Origin: UBA1724 sp963611685
GTDB taxonomy: Bacteria; Verrucomicrobiota; Lentisphaeria; Oligosphaerales; Oligosphaeraceae
Reading direction: 5' to 3'
Assembly: GCA_963611685.1 (NCBI GenBank)
Contig: CAVDSU010000005.1
Location: forward strand, 1 to 47,065
DNA: 47,065 nt
The notes under the pieces were generated by a model. That model saw only the letters and a program-made list of their open reading frames with translations. It was not told the origin of the DNA and ran no database searches. Made by a program: the position numbers and the translations under genes. This document shows, one piece after another, positions 15,324 through 23,489 of the stretch. How positions within the stretch are numbered: the stretch's first letter is position 1; every line of letters starts with the position of its first letter.

Positions 15324-16451
15324 TTAATTCCCCACGCCGCCGGTTGCCTCGGGGTAGGTCTCCAGGACCTTCTGGGCGAAAGCGGGGAAGGTGCCGGCCT
15401 CCAGGTGCATTCGGGCCTGTCGTGCCAGTTCCAGGAAGAAGTGGAGGTTATGGATGGTCATGAGTCGTGCGCCCATGATCTCGTTGACGTGGAGCAGATG
15501 TCGGATATACGCCTTCGTGTGGTGTTGGCAGGCGTAGCAGGTGCATCCCTCCTGGATGGGCGTGAAGTCCTCGGCGTATCGCGCCGCCTTGACGGGGATG
15601 GTCCCGGTGGGCGTGTATGCGCTGCCGTTGCGTCCCATGCGGGTAGGCAGGACGCAATCGAACATATCGATGCCGTTGAGCATTCCCAGGATGAGCTGTC
15701 GGGGGGTGCCCACTCCCATGAGGTAGTGCGGCTTGTGCACGGGCAGCACGGGGGCGCAGTAGTGCAGGGCGTCCAGCATGAGCTTCTCGGTCTCGCCCAC
15801 CGAGACGCCGCCCACCGCAATGCCATCGAAATCCAGCTTCTCCAGCTCCAGGACCGCGCGCTGGCGGAGATCCTCGTAGATGCTCCCCTGCGCGATGCCG
15901 AAGACCAGCTGTCCCTCCGCACGGGGCTGCTCCCGGCATTGCGCCGCCCAGCGCAGGGTCAGGTCCAGCGACTTCTCGGCCTCGCGGTGCGTGGCGGGCC
16001 AGGGAGTGCATTCGTCAAAGCACATCGCCACATCCGAACCGATGGTCCGCTGGATCGCCATGGACTCCTTCGGCCCCATGAAGAGGCTGCGTCCATCGAT
16101 GTGCGACTGGAATTTCACGCCGTCGGGAGTGAGCTTCCGGAGCTTTGCGAGGGAGAAGACCTGGAATCCGCCGGAATCGGTGAGAATCGCGCGGTCCCAG
16201 TTCATGAATTTATGGAGACCGCCCGCCTTTGCCATGAGCTCCATGCCGGGGCGCAGGTTTAGGTGGTAGGTATTTCCCAGGATAATCTGTGCCCCCAGCT
16301 CCTCCAACTCACGGTTGCTGACCGCCTTCACGGTGCCCTGGGTGCCCACCGGCATGAAAATGGGGGTCTCCACTACGCCATGCGCGGTGGTCAGGCGGCC
16401 CCGACGGGCGTAGCTGCCCGGGTCTTTTGCCAGAATCTCGAAACAGCCCAT
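15324..16451 (-). CDS. tgt: queuine tRNA-ribosyltransferase (TGT)
   Basis: A 375-residue bacterial TGT. It exchanges guanine 34 of GUN-anticodon tRNAs for preQ1. Visible signatures: LGNTYHLNLRPG, LTDSGGFQVFSL (catalytic Asp), DECTPWPA, VGGVSVGE, VLPTRMGRNGSAYT (nucleophile region) and the zinc site CTCYACQHHTKAYIRHL. Length and motif order are normal. It starts three bases after the ftsY stop, so the two are coupled. No queuosine biosynthesis genes or YajC/SecDF are nearby. The stop codon lies at the edge of the downstream repeat module. Confidence 0.97.
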   Translation of the reverse strand: MGCFEILAKDPGSYARRGRLTTAHGVVETPIFMPVGTQGTVKAVSNRELEELGAQIILGNTYHLNLRPGMELMAKAGGLHKFMNWDRAILTDSGGFQVFSLAKLRKLTPDGVKFQSHIDGRSLFMGPKESMAIQRTIGSDVAMCFDECTPWPATHREAEKSLDLTLRWAAQCREQPRAEGQLVFGIAQGSIYEDLRQRAVLELEKLDFDGIAVGGVSVGETEKLMLDALHYCAPVLPVHKPHYLMGVGTPRQLILGMLNGIDMFDCVLPTRMGRNGSAYTPTGTIPVKAARYAEDFTPIQEGCTCYACQHHTKAYIRHLLHVNEIMGARLMTIHNLHFFLELARQARMHLEAGTFPAFAQKVLETYPEATGGVGN

Positions 16452-16454
16452 GCG

Positions 16455-17384
16455 CTACTCCTCCTTGTCGCCTTGGAAGAGCGCGCGGGTGAAGTCCTCG
16501 GCATTGAAGGGCTGGAGGTCATCCAGGGTCTCGCCCAGTCCGATGAAGCGTACGGGGTACCCCAGCTCCTTGCGGATGGCGACCACCACGCCGCCTTTGC
16601 CCGTGCCATCCAATTTCGTGAGCACCAATCCCGTAATCGGGAAGAGCTTCCCGAATTCCCGCGCCTGCACCAGCGCGTTGGAGCCAATGGAGGAGTCCAC
16701 CGTCAGCCAAATCTCATGCGGCGCCTCCGCCAACGCCTTCCCCGCAATCCTCCGCACCTTCTCTAGCTCCGCCATTAAATCGCCACGCGTGTGCTGACGG
16801 CCCGCCGTATCCAAAATCACGTAGTCCGCCTTCTGACGAATGCCGGATTTGATGGCATCGAAGGCCACTGCCGCGGAGTCCCCGCCCAGCTTTCCTTCCA
16901 CTACCGGACAGCCCAGCCGCTCCGCCCAAATCTGCAGCTGCGTGGCGCCGGCGGCGCGGAAGGTATCGCCGGCTCCCAAAACTACCTTCTTTCCCTGGGA
17001 GAGGTAGTGGTGCGCCAGCTTGGCAATGGACGTGGTCTTGCCTGAGCCATTCACGCCCACCATCAAAATCACCGTGGGGCCCTCCGGATTCACATGCACC
17101 GGCGACACCGCGTCCGCCTGCAAAATGGAGAGGATCTTCTCCCGACAGGCCTCGTTGATGTCCGCACCCGTCGCAATCTGCCCGCGGTCATAACGGTCCT
17201 TTAGGTCGTCCAACAACTCCTTGGTCACCGCAGGACCCAAGTCCGTGGAAATCAGAGTCTGCTCCAAGGCACGGTACGTCTCCTGATCCCACGCCTTCAC
17301 TTCACTGAAAGCCGAGGCAATGCCACGCTGAATGGCCGTGGCAGTCTTCTGAAGACCACTCTTGAAAAAGCTGAATAAAGACAT
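16455..17384 (-). CDS. ftsY: signal recognition particle receptor FtsY
   Basis: The start at 17384 (MSLFSFFKSGLQKT) gives 309 residues and the usual amphipathic N-terminal helix; the 15-residue upstream extension would enter the leader repeat. It is a compact FtsY without the long acidic A domain. The NG domain carries GVNGSGKTTS, DTFRAAGATQL, DTAGRQHT and TKLDGTGKGG. Together with Ffh it targets nascent membrane proteins to the translocon using GTP. Its leader is a conserved hairpin plus TTCCTCC tract instead of a Shine-Dalgarno site. Confidence 0.96.
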   Translation of the reverse strand: MSLFSFFKSGLQKTATAIQRGIASAFSEVKAWDQETYRALEQTLISTDLGPAVTKELLDDLKDRYDRGQIATGADINEACREKILSILQADAVSPVHVNPEGPTVILMVGVNGSGKTTSIAKLAHHYLSQGKKVVLGAGDTFRAAGATQLQIWAERLGCPVVEGKLGGDSAAVAFDAIKSGIRQKADYVILDTAGRQHTRGDLMAELEKVRRIAGKALAEAPHEIWLTVDSSIGSNALVQAREFGKLFPITGLVLTKLDGTGKGGVVVAIRKELGYPVRFIGLGETLDDLQPFNAEDFTRALFQGDKEE

Positions 17385-17395
17385 CAGAAAATACG

Positions 17396-17435
17396 AAAAA
17401 GGAGGAAGGATGTGCGCCGATGGGACCATCGGCGC
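17396..17435 (-). repeat. hairpin/TTCCTCC leader element, copy 2 (ftsY leader)
   Basis: On the minus strand a perfect 10-bp hairpin (GCGCCGATGG/CCATCGGCGC, plus 17414-17435) is followed by CATCCTTCCTCCTTTTT (17396-17412), 11 bases before the ftsY ATG. It is a shortened form of the element before coaBC and the C69 peptidase, with one hairpin rather than three. Confidence 0.75.
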
Positions 17436-17848
17436 AGTTGGCAGGGAGCAGGGAGCAGTTAGCAGTTTTGCAAGGTCGCTGCGCGGCTCTTCCGCGGTTA
17501 CGCGGTGCCATTACCGCCATCTCCCGATGGAGGAATAGCGCCGCAGGCACCTTGCAGACTAGCCACCGTTTTGCCGGGCAAAACGCCTCGGCGTAGTTGA
17601 ACCAGCGAATGCTGGTGAAACGAAGCCGGGTAATGGCGAAGTATGAAAGCGGGGGTACGGAGGCGGCACCTTCTAGTACCGCCCCAAGCGGGGCGGAAAA
17701 GCGCCGCAGGCACCTTGCAGACTAGCCACTAGCCGCTAATCTGCTAAGTACTAAAGCAGGGTATCTGGCTAGGAAAGGCCGCTTTTAGGCTAGGCACGCG
17801 CTGCGAAGGCGGCGAGGCGCCGTTTCACTGCGGGCGTACGCGCCCGCA
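17436..17848. repeat. modular repeat array between nusB and ftsY
   Basis: No gene is seen. The array holds the GCAAGGTCGCTGCGCGG arm (about 17470), a variable hairpin CCGCCATC/GATGGAGG (about 17514-17533), a multi-hairpin module (17561-17638, listed separately), the hairpin CCGCCCC-AAGC-GGGGCGG (17679-17696), the TAG-rich module (about 17720-17755), the CTTTTAGGCTAGGC...GAAGGCGGC module (about 17780-17813), and a palindrome GCGGGCGTACGCGCCCGC (17830-17847) directly after the nusB stop, which could act as a transcript 3' end. Confidence 0.82.
17561..17638 (+). repeat. multi-hairpin module M4, copy 1 (possible structured RNA)
   Basis: About 78 bases with nested stems: CGTTTTGCC/GGCAAAACG (17567-17585), CCAGC-GAAT-GCTGG (17602-17615), and an enclosing CTCGGC/GCCGGG stem that needs one U-G pair if read on the plus strand. 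A second copy at 30437-30514 keeps all three stems with changed bases. The strand is uncertain; the U-G pair favours plus. Confidence 0.6.
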
Positions 17849-18472
17849 TCATGCGCCTGCATTTGTCGTGCCGAATGAGCAGCTGGTGGGCACAGAGGAT
17901 TTCCGGATGGAATCCAGGACGCCGTTGACGAAGCGCCAGGAGTCCTTTTGTCCGAATTGGTGTGCCAGATCCACCGCCTCGTTGATGGCGATGCCGGGCA
18001 TGACCGTTCGTTCTGCGAAGAGCATCTCGTAGGTCGCCAGCCGGAGGATATTGCGGTCCACCAGGCTGATGCGGGAGAGGGGCCAATTTTTGGCGGCGGC
18101 GGTGATCTTCTGGTCCAGGTCGTCCTTCTTTTGGCGGATGCCCTCGACCAGCCGCTTGCTGTGTGACCAGGACTTCCGGAGGAGTGCCCGCGGCAATGCG
18201 GGTGGTGGCTTGGGGAGATCGGAGTCCGCGGGGGTGTCCTCCTCGTGGGGCTGTTCCTGGAAGATGAGATCCAGGAAGGCATCCAGGGATTCGGGGAGGG
18301 TCTCCTCCCAGCCCAGGTTGGTCTCCAGGGCATAGAGGAGCTGCAGTGCCAGCCGGCGGCTGGTGGTGCGCTGGAGCTTGAAGGAGCGCGCCACGACGCT
18401 GTCGTTGCCGGCAGCCTTGCGCGCATCCCGGGCGCCCGCGGGGGCGCCGCTGTTGGAATCGGGGGAGTTCAT
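17849..18472 (-). CDS. nusB: transcription antitermination factor NusB
   Basis: A 207-residue NusB, longer than the usual 140-160 because of a roughly 30-residue Ser/Ala-rich N-terminal tail and a Pro-rich insert (EEDTPADSDLPKPPPALP) near 76-93. The family core is clear: RRLALQLLYALE, then WPLSRISLVDRNILRLATYEM and the AINEAVDLAHQF segment. NusB binds boxA with S10 during rRNA transcription. It follows ribH after 6 bases, the common ribH-nusB arrangement. A strong palindrome right after the stop may end the transcript. Confidence 0.95.
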   Translation of the reverse strand: MNSPDSNSGAPAGARDARKAAGNDSVVARSFKLQRTTSRRLALQLLYALETNLGWEETLPESLDAFLDLIFQEQPHEEDTPADSDLPKPPPALPRALLRKSWSHSKRLVEGIRQKKDDLDQKITAAAKNWPLSRISLVDRNILRLATYEMLFAERTVMPGIAINEAVDLAHQFGQKDSWRFVNGVLDSIRKSSVPTSCSFGTTNAGA

Positions 18473-18478
18473 GGGGCG

Positions 18479-18970
18479 TTATTTCCCTTTGACGCGGGGG
18501 AGCTGACGGAGGAGATTCGCCATTTCGATGGCGGTATTGGCGGCGCTGGCGCCGCGGTTTCCGGCCTTGCTACCGCTGCGCTCGATGGCCTGCTCGATAT
18601 TCTCGGTGGTCACCACGCCGTAGACCACGGGGATGCCGGTGGACAGGGAGATCTGCGCGAAGGACTTGGAGACCTCCGCGTTGATCATGCTGGCATGCTG
18701 GGTGGCGCCCTGGATCACGACGCCCAGCCCAATGAGCGCGTCGTATTTTCCGGAGGCAGCCAGTCGCTGGGCGACGAGGGGGATCTCGAAGGATCCGGGG
18801 ACCCACGCCACCGTGATGTCATCGGGATTGGCGCCGTGGCGCACCAGTGCGTCCTCGGCTCCGGCGAGGAGCTGTTCCACGAAGATGCTGTTGAAACGGG
18901 CGCAGACGATTCCGACCTTCAGGCCGGTGGCGTCCATCTTTCCTTCAAGAATGTTGGTAATGCGGCTCAT
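18479..18970 (-). CDS. ribH: 6,7-dimethyl-8-ribityllumazine synthase
   Basis: A 163-residue lumazine synthase, joining 5-amino-6-ribitylaminouracil with the four-carbon phosphate made by RibB. Motifs include GIVCARFNS, VPGSFEIPLVAQ, GLGVVIQGAT (active-site loop), PVVYGVVTTEN and AGNRGASAANTAIEMA. It has a proper AGGAGA Shine-Dalgarno site 8 bases before the ATG. It lies between ribBA and nusB. Riboflavin synthase and RibD are not in the window, so the pathway here is partial. Confidence 0.97.
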   Translation of the reverse strand: MSRITNILEGKMDATGLKVGIVCARFNSIFVEQLLAGAEDALVRHGANPDDITVAWVPGSFEIPLVAQRLAASGKYDALIGLGVVIQGATQHASMINAEVSKSFAQISLSTGIPVVYGVVTTENIEQAIERSGSKAGNRGASAANTAIEMANLLRQLPRVKGK

Positions 18971-19030
18971 TGCGTGTCTCCTGGTAAGGGGGTTGCGTTC
19001 GAGGCGGTTTTGATGAAAAAGTGTCGTGCG

Positions 19031-20218
19031 CTAGAGGAGGTGCTCCATGCGGTCCTTCTTGGTCTCCAGGTACTTCCTGTCGTGTTCGTTGGCCTCCATG
19101 ACGATGGGCACCCGCTCCACGATCTCCAGGCCATATCCGGAGAGCCCGGCCACCTTCCGCGGGTTGTTGGTGAGCAGCCGGATGCTCCGGATGCCCAGGC
19201 ACCGGAGGATCTCTGCGCCCAGGCCGTATTCCCGCAGGTCGGGCGCGAAGCCCAGGCGCACATTGGCGTCCACGGTATCCAGCCCCCGTTCCTGCAGATG
19301 GTAGGCATGCAGCTTGTTCGCCAGGCCAATGCCGCGGCCCTCCTGGCGCATGTAGACCAGCACGCCGCACTCCTCCTTGGCAATCGCCTTCATGGCGGCA
19401 TCCAGCTGCGCGCCGCAGTCGCAGCGGCGGGAGTGCAGGACATCGCCGGTCAGGCATTCGCTGTGGACGCGGCAGAGGACATTCTCCTTCCCGGCGACCT
19501 CGCCGCGCACCAGCGCCAGGTGTTCCAGGCCGGTGGTCTTTGCGGTGAAGCAATGGAGGGTGAAATCGCCGTAGTCGGTGGGCAGCTGCACGGTCTCGGT
19601 GAGCTCCACCAGCCGCTCGTTCTTGCGGCGGTAGGCGATGAGGTCCGCCACGCATCCCATCTTGAGGCCGTGTTTTTCGGCGAAGGACTGCAGCTGCGGC
19701 AGGCGCGCCATGGTGCCGTCCTCATTCATGATCTCGCAGATGGCGGAAGCGGGGGTGAGCCCGGCCAGGTGCATGAGATCCAGGGAGGCCTCGGTGTGCC
19801 CGGCACGCGCCAGGACGCCGCCGGGACGCCCCATGAGGGGGAAGACGTGTCCGGGGGAATGGAAGTCCTTCGCCATGCAGGTGGGAGCCGCCAGACTCCG
19901 GATGGTCTTTGCGCGGTCGGCGGCGCTGATGCCGGTGGTGGTGCCCTCGTTGGCGTCCACCGTGACGGTGAAGCAGGTGCCCATGGGATCGGTGTTCCGG
20001 GTCATCTCGCTGAGCCCCAGCTCCAGGGCGCGCTCCCGGGTGATGGGCGCGCAGAGCAGCCCCCGCGCGTGGGTGACCATGAAATTCACGGTCTCCGGAG
20101 TGATGAGCTCCGCGGCGGCAATGAGGTCGCCCTCGTTCTCGCGGTGCTCGTCATCGGTGATGATGATCATCCGGCCGTTGCGGAGTTCCTGGAGGAGTTC
20201 TTCAATGGGGCTGAACAT
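19031..20218 (-). CDS. ribBA: bifunctional DHBP synthase / GTP cyclohydrolase II
   Basis: A 395-residue two-domain enzyme feeding both branches of riboflavin synthesis. The RibB half (1-200) shows TDDEHRENEGD, GTTTGISAADRA, HVFPL and the GHTEASLDL loop. The RibA half (205-395) has VHSECLTGDVLHSRRCDCG, whose three cysteines bind zinc, RQEGRGIGLANK and LLTNNPRK. Both active sites look intact. It precedes ribH by 60 bases. No FMN riboswitch can be seen in the 76 bases upstream. The leader is C/T-rich (CCTTCTGCCTTTTTTCG) without a Shine-Dalgarno site. Confidence 0.97.
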   Translation of the reverse strand: MFSPIEELLQELRNGRMIIITDDEHRENEGDLIAAAELITPETVNFMVTHARGLLCAPITRERALELGLSEMTRNTDPMGTCFTVTVDANEGTTTGISAADRAKTIRSLAAPTCMAKDFHSPGHVFPLMGRPGGVLARAGHTEASLDLMHLAGLTPASAICEIMNEDGTMARLPQLQSFAEKHGLKMGCVADLIAYRRKNERLVELTETVQLPTDYGDFTLHCFTAKTTGLEHLALVRGEVAGKENVLCRVHSECLTGDVLHSRRCDCGAQLDAAMKAIAKEECGVLVYMRQEGRGIGLANKLHAYHLQERGLDTVDANVRLGFAPDLREYGLGAEILRCLGIRSIRLLTNNPRKVAGLSGYGLEIVERVPIVMEANEHDRKYLETKKDRMEHLL

Positions 20219-20294
20219 GGCGTTCGAAAAAAGGCAGAAGGGTGTTGGGACGGTGGAAAAATGCGCGGGGGGGCGGGTCTTTCGCCGGGAGGGG

Positions 20295-20936
20295 TTATTT
20301 CTCGACGGCGTGTCCGACGATCATGGAGAGTACGGGCTTCTGGCTGGCGGGCAGGGCGAGCTCGCGCTGGATCTCGGTGGCCTGGATGGATCCGCAGCAG
20401 ACGGTGGAAAGCCCGGTGGCTGCGCAGTAGAGGTAGATGTCCTGGCAGATGGCGCCGGCCTCCACGCCCAGGAGAAAGAGGCCGTTGTCGGGCTGGCCGG
20501 GCTTCGCCAGGTCGGTGAAACGGTCGGGGTTCATGGTGAGCAGAATGGCGGTGCCGGCGTCGGGACCCAGGGTGCGGCGGCCCTCCATGAGGCTCAAAAG
20601 ATCCTTGTCGCTGACGGTCTCCAGGGAGTGCGTCAGGGGAAGATATTTCCGGACTGCGTCACGGGTGACCACATAGAGGGTGAAGGCGTGGCGGTTGAGG
20701 GCGGCGGGGACGGTGTACTTGTCTTCGCCCGGGCGGTTGATGCCGTAGGCGGCCCAGAGGAGATTGGAGAGCTCCTGGTCAGAGAGGGCCTTTCCGCTGT
20801 ATTGACGGCTGCTGAGGCGGTTCTGCAGGGACTGCGCCAGGGTGGCGTCCTGGGGGATGGCGGGCTTCGGAAGAGGTGTGGCGGAGAGAATCATGGCGGC
20901 GCAAAGAAGAGGCAGGATATGGGAGAGGCGAATCAT
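20295..20936 (-). CDS. secreted nitroreductase-like (SagB-type) oxidoreductase
   Basis: Starting at 20936, the 213-residue protein opens with a signal peptide (MIRLSHILPLLCAAMILSAT) and continues into a nitroreductase fold: RLSSRQYSGKALSDQELSNL, LLWAAYGINRP, the flavin-site region near GVEAGAICQDIYLYCAATGL and a C-terminal IVGHAVEK. This short SagB-like form occurs widely as an exported oxidoreductase of unknown substrate. The family binds FMN, so export with cofactor would need folding before or after transport; the signal has no twin arginine. It lies between the MlaA-hydrolase gene and ribBA, so flavin supply genes follow directly. Confidence 0.85.
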   Translation of the reverse strand: MIRLSHILPLLCAAMILSATPLPKPAIPQDATLAQSLQNRLSSRQYSGKALSDQELSNLLWAAYGINRPGEDKYTVPAALNRHAFTLYVVTRDAVRKYLPLTHSLETVSDKDLLSLMEGRRTLGPDAGTAILLTMNPDRFTDLAKPGQPDNGLFLLGVEAGAICQDIYLYCAATGLSTVCCGSIQATEIQRELALPASQKPVLSMIVGHAVEK

Positions 20937-21000
20937 GTTCAGGGCTCCAGGGAGGCAGTGTCGGTGGGTTGGAAAGGCGGAAAAAGGCGGTCGTGGCCGG

Positions 21001-22896
21001 CTATTCGGCGAGGGCCTGCAGGATGGCCTTCTGGTAGTCGGGATGATAGACATTGCCTAGGTGTCCGCCGCGGTCGAAGATGTGGCAGCGGGGACCCAGG
21101 GTGGCGGGATACCAGGACAATTGCTCTGCGTCGATCAGGAAGTCGTTCTGGTTCTGGAAGAGCCGCACGCCGGGATTGCGGGCGAGGTCGTCTCCAATGG
21201 CGGAGAGGTCGCAACGCTCCGCCAACTCCTCCAGCGTGGAGGCGGATTCGTCGGGGAAATGCTGGTCCACCCAGGGCTTCAGGATCTTCTCCAGGTAGTC
21301 CCGGTAGGTGAAGCCCAGGCACTCGGCAAAGAAGTTGTTCCGGTGGAAGTATGCGGTGGGGTCTTCCCGGAAGAGTCCGCTGGGGGCGATGCGCTCGCGA
21401 CCCTGGAGGGTGGAGGCCAGCTTCAGGCGCATGTAGAGTCCCAGGAGCAGCTGTGACTCCTCGCGGGTGAGGGGCGGCACCGGGGAGGGCGTCTCGCCAG
21501 AGGCGGGATTCGCCCAGCGACCCAGGCGCAGCGCCAGGGCGTCCATGCGCTCCTCGCGGGTCTCCTCCGGCCAGGATTCCGCGATGGCGGCAAGCCGGTC
21601 GATGGTCAGCAGCGCCTCCAGCGGGCTCTTGGGGGGATTGATCGCCAAAATCCGCTGGAAGGCGGGGACGCTTTCGGGCTCCCGGACCTGCAGGCTCGCC
21701 AGATGCAGCGCATTCAGTCCGCCCAGGGAGTATCCCGCCAGCACCAGTCGCTGCGGCGTCTTAAGCCGGAAGTGTTCCTGGTAGTCGGCGATGGCGATGG
21801 TGAGGACCTGTGCCAGCAGCCGTGCGTCCTGGGGGAGGTATCCCGGCGGCGGGGGATCGGAGAGATTCTGGAAGTAGTCGGGGAGGAAGGTGGAGGAGAC
21901 CGCCAGGGTATCCCATCCACGGGTGCGGAAGAGCTCCGCCAGCGCGGTGACCTCCGAGGAGTTCCGGTGGGTGCCAATGCCCGGCAACAACACCACCAGC
22001 GTGTCGCCGTCTCCGCCCGGATAGCAGGTATACGGCACAAAGCCACGACCCGACGGCAATGCCGCCTTCCGCTGACGGCTTTGGTAGAAGAACGCGGGAT
22101 CCTTCGGCTGCAACAGCAGCGCGCCGAAGGACTCGTCGGGATCCGCCTCGCCCTCCATTTCCGGAATCTGCGCGAACTTGACCTCCGGATTGCGCGCCAA
22201 GGAGGACGCCAGGCGGAAGAGCTCGTAGTCGTTGTACTGCGTGAAGAACCCGTAGAGCTCGGTCTCCTCCTGGGCAATCTGGTTGCCATCCAGCACCAGG
22301 TACGCCAGATTCGCCTCCTTGCTGGTCAAAAGCAGCCGCGGGAAGTTCAGCGGGAAGTCGACCACTCGACCCAGGGCGTCGCGGGAGGATCCGGGGCCGA
22401 CGAAGGGGAGATTCAGGTAGCATCCCTCGCCCATGCCCCACTTCGCCAGGGTCTCGCCAAAGGAGGTCTCCCTCTTCGGCATCCCCCAATTCGTCGCGGG
22501 ATCCCAGAAGCCCAGGATGCCGGCAGTGGTGTTCACCACAAAGCGCTTCGTGTCATTCCAGGCACTTCCGCCCTCGCCCTGGAAGAGGTGATTGAGCACC
22601 AGCAGGGGATAGGAGAGGTTCTCTCCCATGTTCGATAAGCCCTTCCGCAAAAAGCCGGGCGTCAAAAAACGCCAGACCTGCGAGACGGGATGCACCACAT
22701 CCCGCTCAATGCCACGGTTGAAGTCCTGCACCACACGGTTATAACCCTCCAACGGATCCGGAGTGCGCGACAGCAAAGACGCCGTCCCCGCCGGCGCATA
22801 CAAGGCGGTCTTGTCCGAAACACAGGAGCTCGATAGCGCCAATACTACGAGGCAGAACGCGAAAATAAGGAATAGTGCTGGAGATTGCCTGCGCAT
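21001..22896 (-). CDS. MlaA-family outer-membrane lipoprotein fused to an alpha/beta hydrolase
   Basis: A single 631-residue frame. The signal peptide ends at a weak lipobox with Cys25. Residues 45-235 are MlaA/VacJ: DPLEGYNRVVQDFNR, NLLNHLFQGE-like helices, FVVNTTAGILGFWDPA and NLPFVGPGSSRDALG. MlaA forms an outer-membrane channel that removes misplaced phospholipids from the outer leaflet. Residues 295-631 form an alpha/beta hydrolase with nucleophile Ser390 in GYSLGG, a likely acid in QNQNDFLID (Asp585 or 588) and His612 in GGHLGN. The fusion suggests that lipids extracted by MlaA are cleaved, or that the hydrolase is tethered to the membrane (inference). No mlaBCDEF genes are near. It heads the flavin operon. 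Confidence 0.88.
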   Translation of the reverse strand: MRRQSPALFLIFAFCLVVLALSSSCVSDKTALYAPAGTASLLSRTPDPLEGYNRVVQDFNRGIERDVVHPVSQVWRFLTPGFLRKGLSNMGENLSYPLLVLNHLFQGEGGSAWNDTKRFVVNTTAGILGFWDPATNWGMPKRETSFGETLAKWGMGEGCYLNLPFVGPGSSRDALGRVVDFPLNFPRLLLTSKEANLAYLVLDGNQIAQEETELYGFFTQYNDYELFRLASSLARNPEVKFAQIPEMEGEADPDESFGALLLQPKDPAFFYQSRQRKAALPSGRGFVPYTCYPGGDGDTLVVLLPGIGTHRNSSEVTALAELFRTRGWDTLAVSSTFLPDYFQNLSDPPPPGYLPQDARLLAQVLTIAIADYQEHFRLKTPQRLVLAGYSLGGLNALHLASLQVREPESVPAFQRILAINPPKSPLEALLTIDRLAAIAESWPEETREERMDALALRLGRWANPASGETPSPVPPLTREESQLLLGLYMRLKLASTLQGRERIAPSGLFREDPTAYFHRNNFFAECLGFTYRDYLEKILKPWVDQHFPDESASTLEELAERCDLSAIGDDLARNPGVRLFQNQNDFLIDAEQLSWYPATLGPRCHIFDRGGHLGNVYHPDYQKAILQALAE

Positions 22897-23489
22897 GGCG
22901 AGTGTTCGGGAACGGTTCGACCGTCTGTCAAAGAGCTGTGACTTTCAAGGAAAACAGCAAAATATAAAGCGTTCCTTGCTTTTTTTGTGAAAAACACCCC
23001 GTGCCGCCGGTAGGCGGAAGAACGCCGCCGCCACCGCGAAAACTCCTCCCTACAACCTGCGGGCGCAATCGCCCGCATTCGCCGCCGGTAGGCGGAAGAG
23101 CCTAGGCAGGGGTGCGGGGGCGGCAGCACCCGTCCTTTGGGTAGCCGGCTAGGCAAATAATCCGCTAAATACTAAAGCAGGGGTACGGGGGCGGCAGCAC
23201 CCGTCCTTTGGGTAGCCGGCTAGGCAAATAATCCGCTAAATACTAAAGCAGGGGTACGGGGGGCGGCAGCACCCCGTCCTTTGGGTAGCCGGCTAGGCAA
23301 ATAACCCGCTAAATACTAAAGCAGGGGTACGGGGGCGGCAGCACCCGTCCTTTGGGTAGCCGGCTAGGCAAAGCCGCTCTTAGGCTAGGCACGCGTTGCG
23401 GAGGCGGCATTTTCCAGTACCGCCCCAAGCGGGGCGGAAGAGCCGCGCAGCGACCTTGCAACTATCCACTAGCTACTAATTACTAACTA
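22897..23489. repeat. modular repeat array between coaBC and mlaA
   Basis: No gene is seen in 593 bases. Nearest mlaA are two hairpins CCGCC-GGTA-GGCGG (about 23003 and 23083) on either side of a GCGGGCG/CGCCCGC palindrome; then a tandem array (23106-23371, listed separately); the CTCTTAGGCTAGGC...GAGGCGGC module (about 23376-23408); the hairpin CCGCCCC-AAGC-GGGGCGG (23420-23437); and the TAG-rich cap (about 23455-23497), which covers the last codons and stop of coaBC. Confidence 0.85.
23106..23371 (+). repeat. tandem array of four 71-73-base units
   Basis: Unit starts (GCAGGGG) lie at 23106, 23177, 23248 and 23321, so the periods are 71, 71 and 73. Each unit has the hairpin ACGGG...CCCGT, then CCTTTGGGTAGCCGGCTAGGC and an AT-rich CTAAATACTAAAGC link. 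Unit 3 has one extra G in the left arm and one extra C in the right arm, so the stem grows by a base pair instead of breaking. Confidence 0.95.

Noticed and set aside
18971..20294. FMN riboswitch upstream of ribBA or ribH
   Set aside because: The upstream gaps are only 60-76 bases and show none of the conserved RFN segments.
23106..23371. Regularly spaced direct repeats that could suggest a CRISPR array
   Set aside because: The whole 71-73-base unit is repeated with no unique spacers, and there are no cas genes; this is a tandem repeat.
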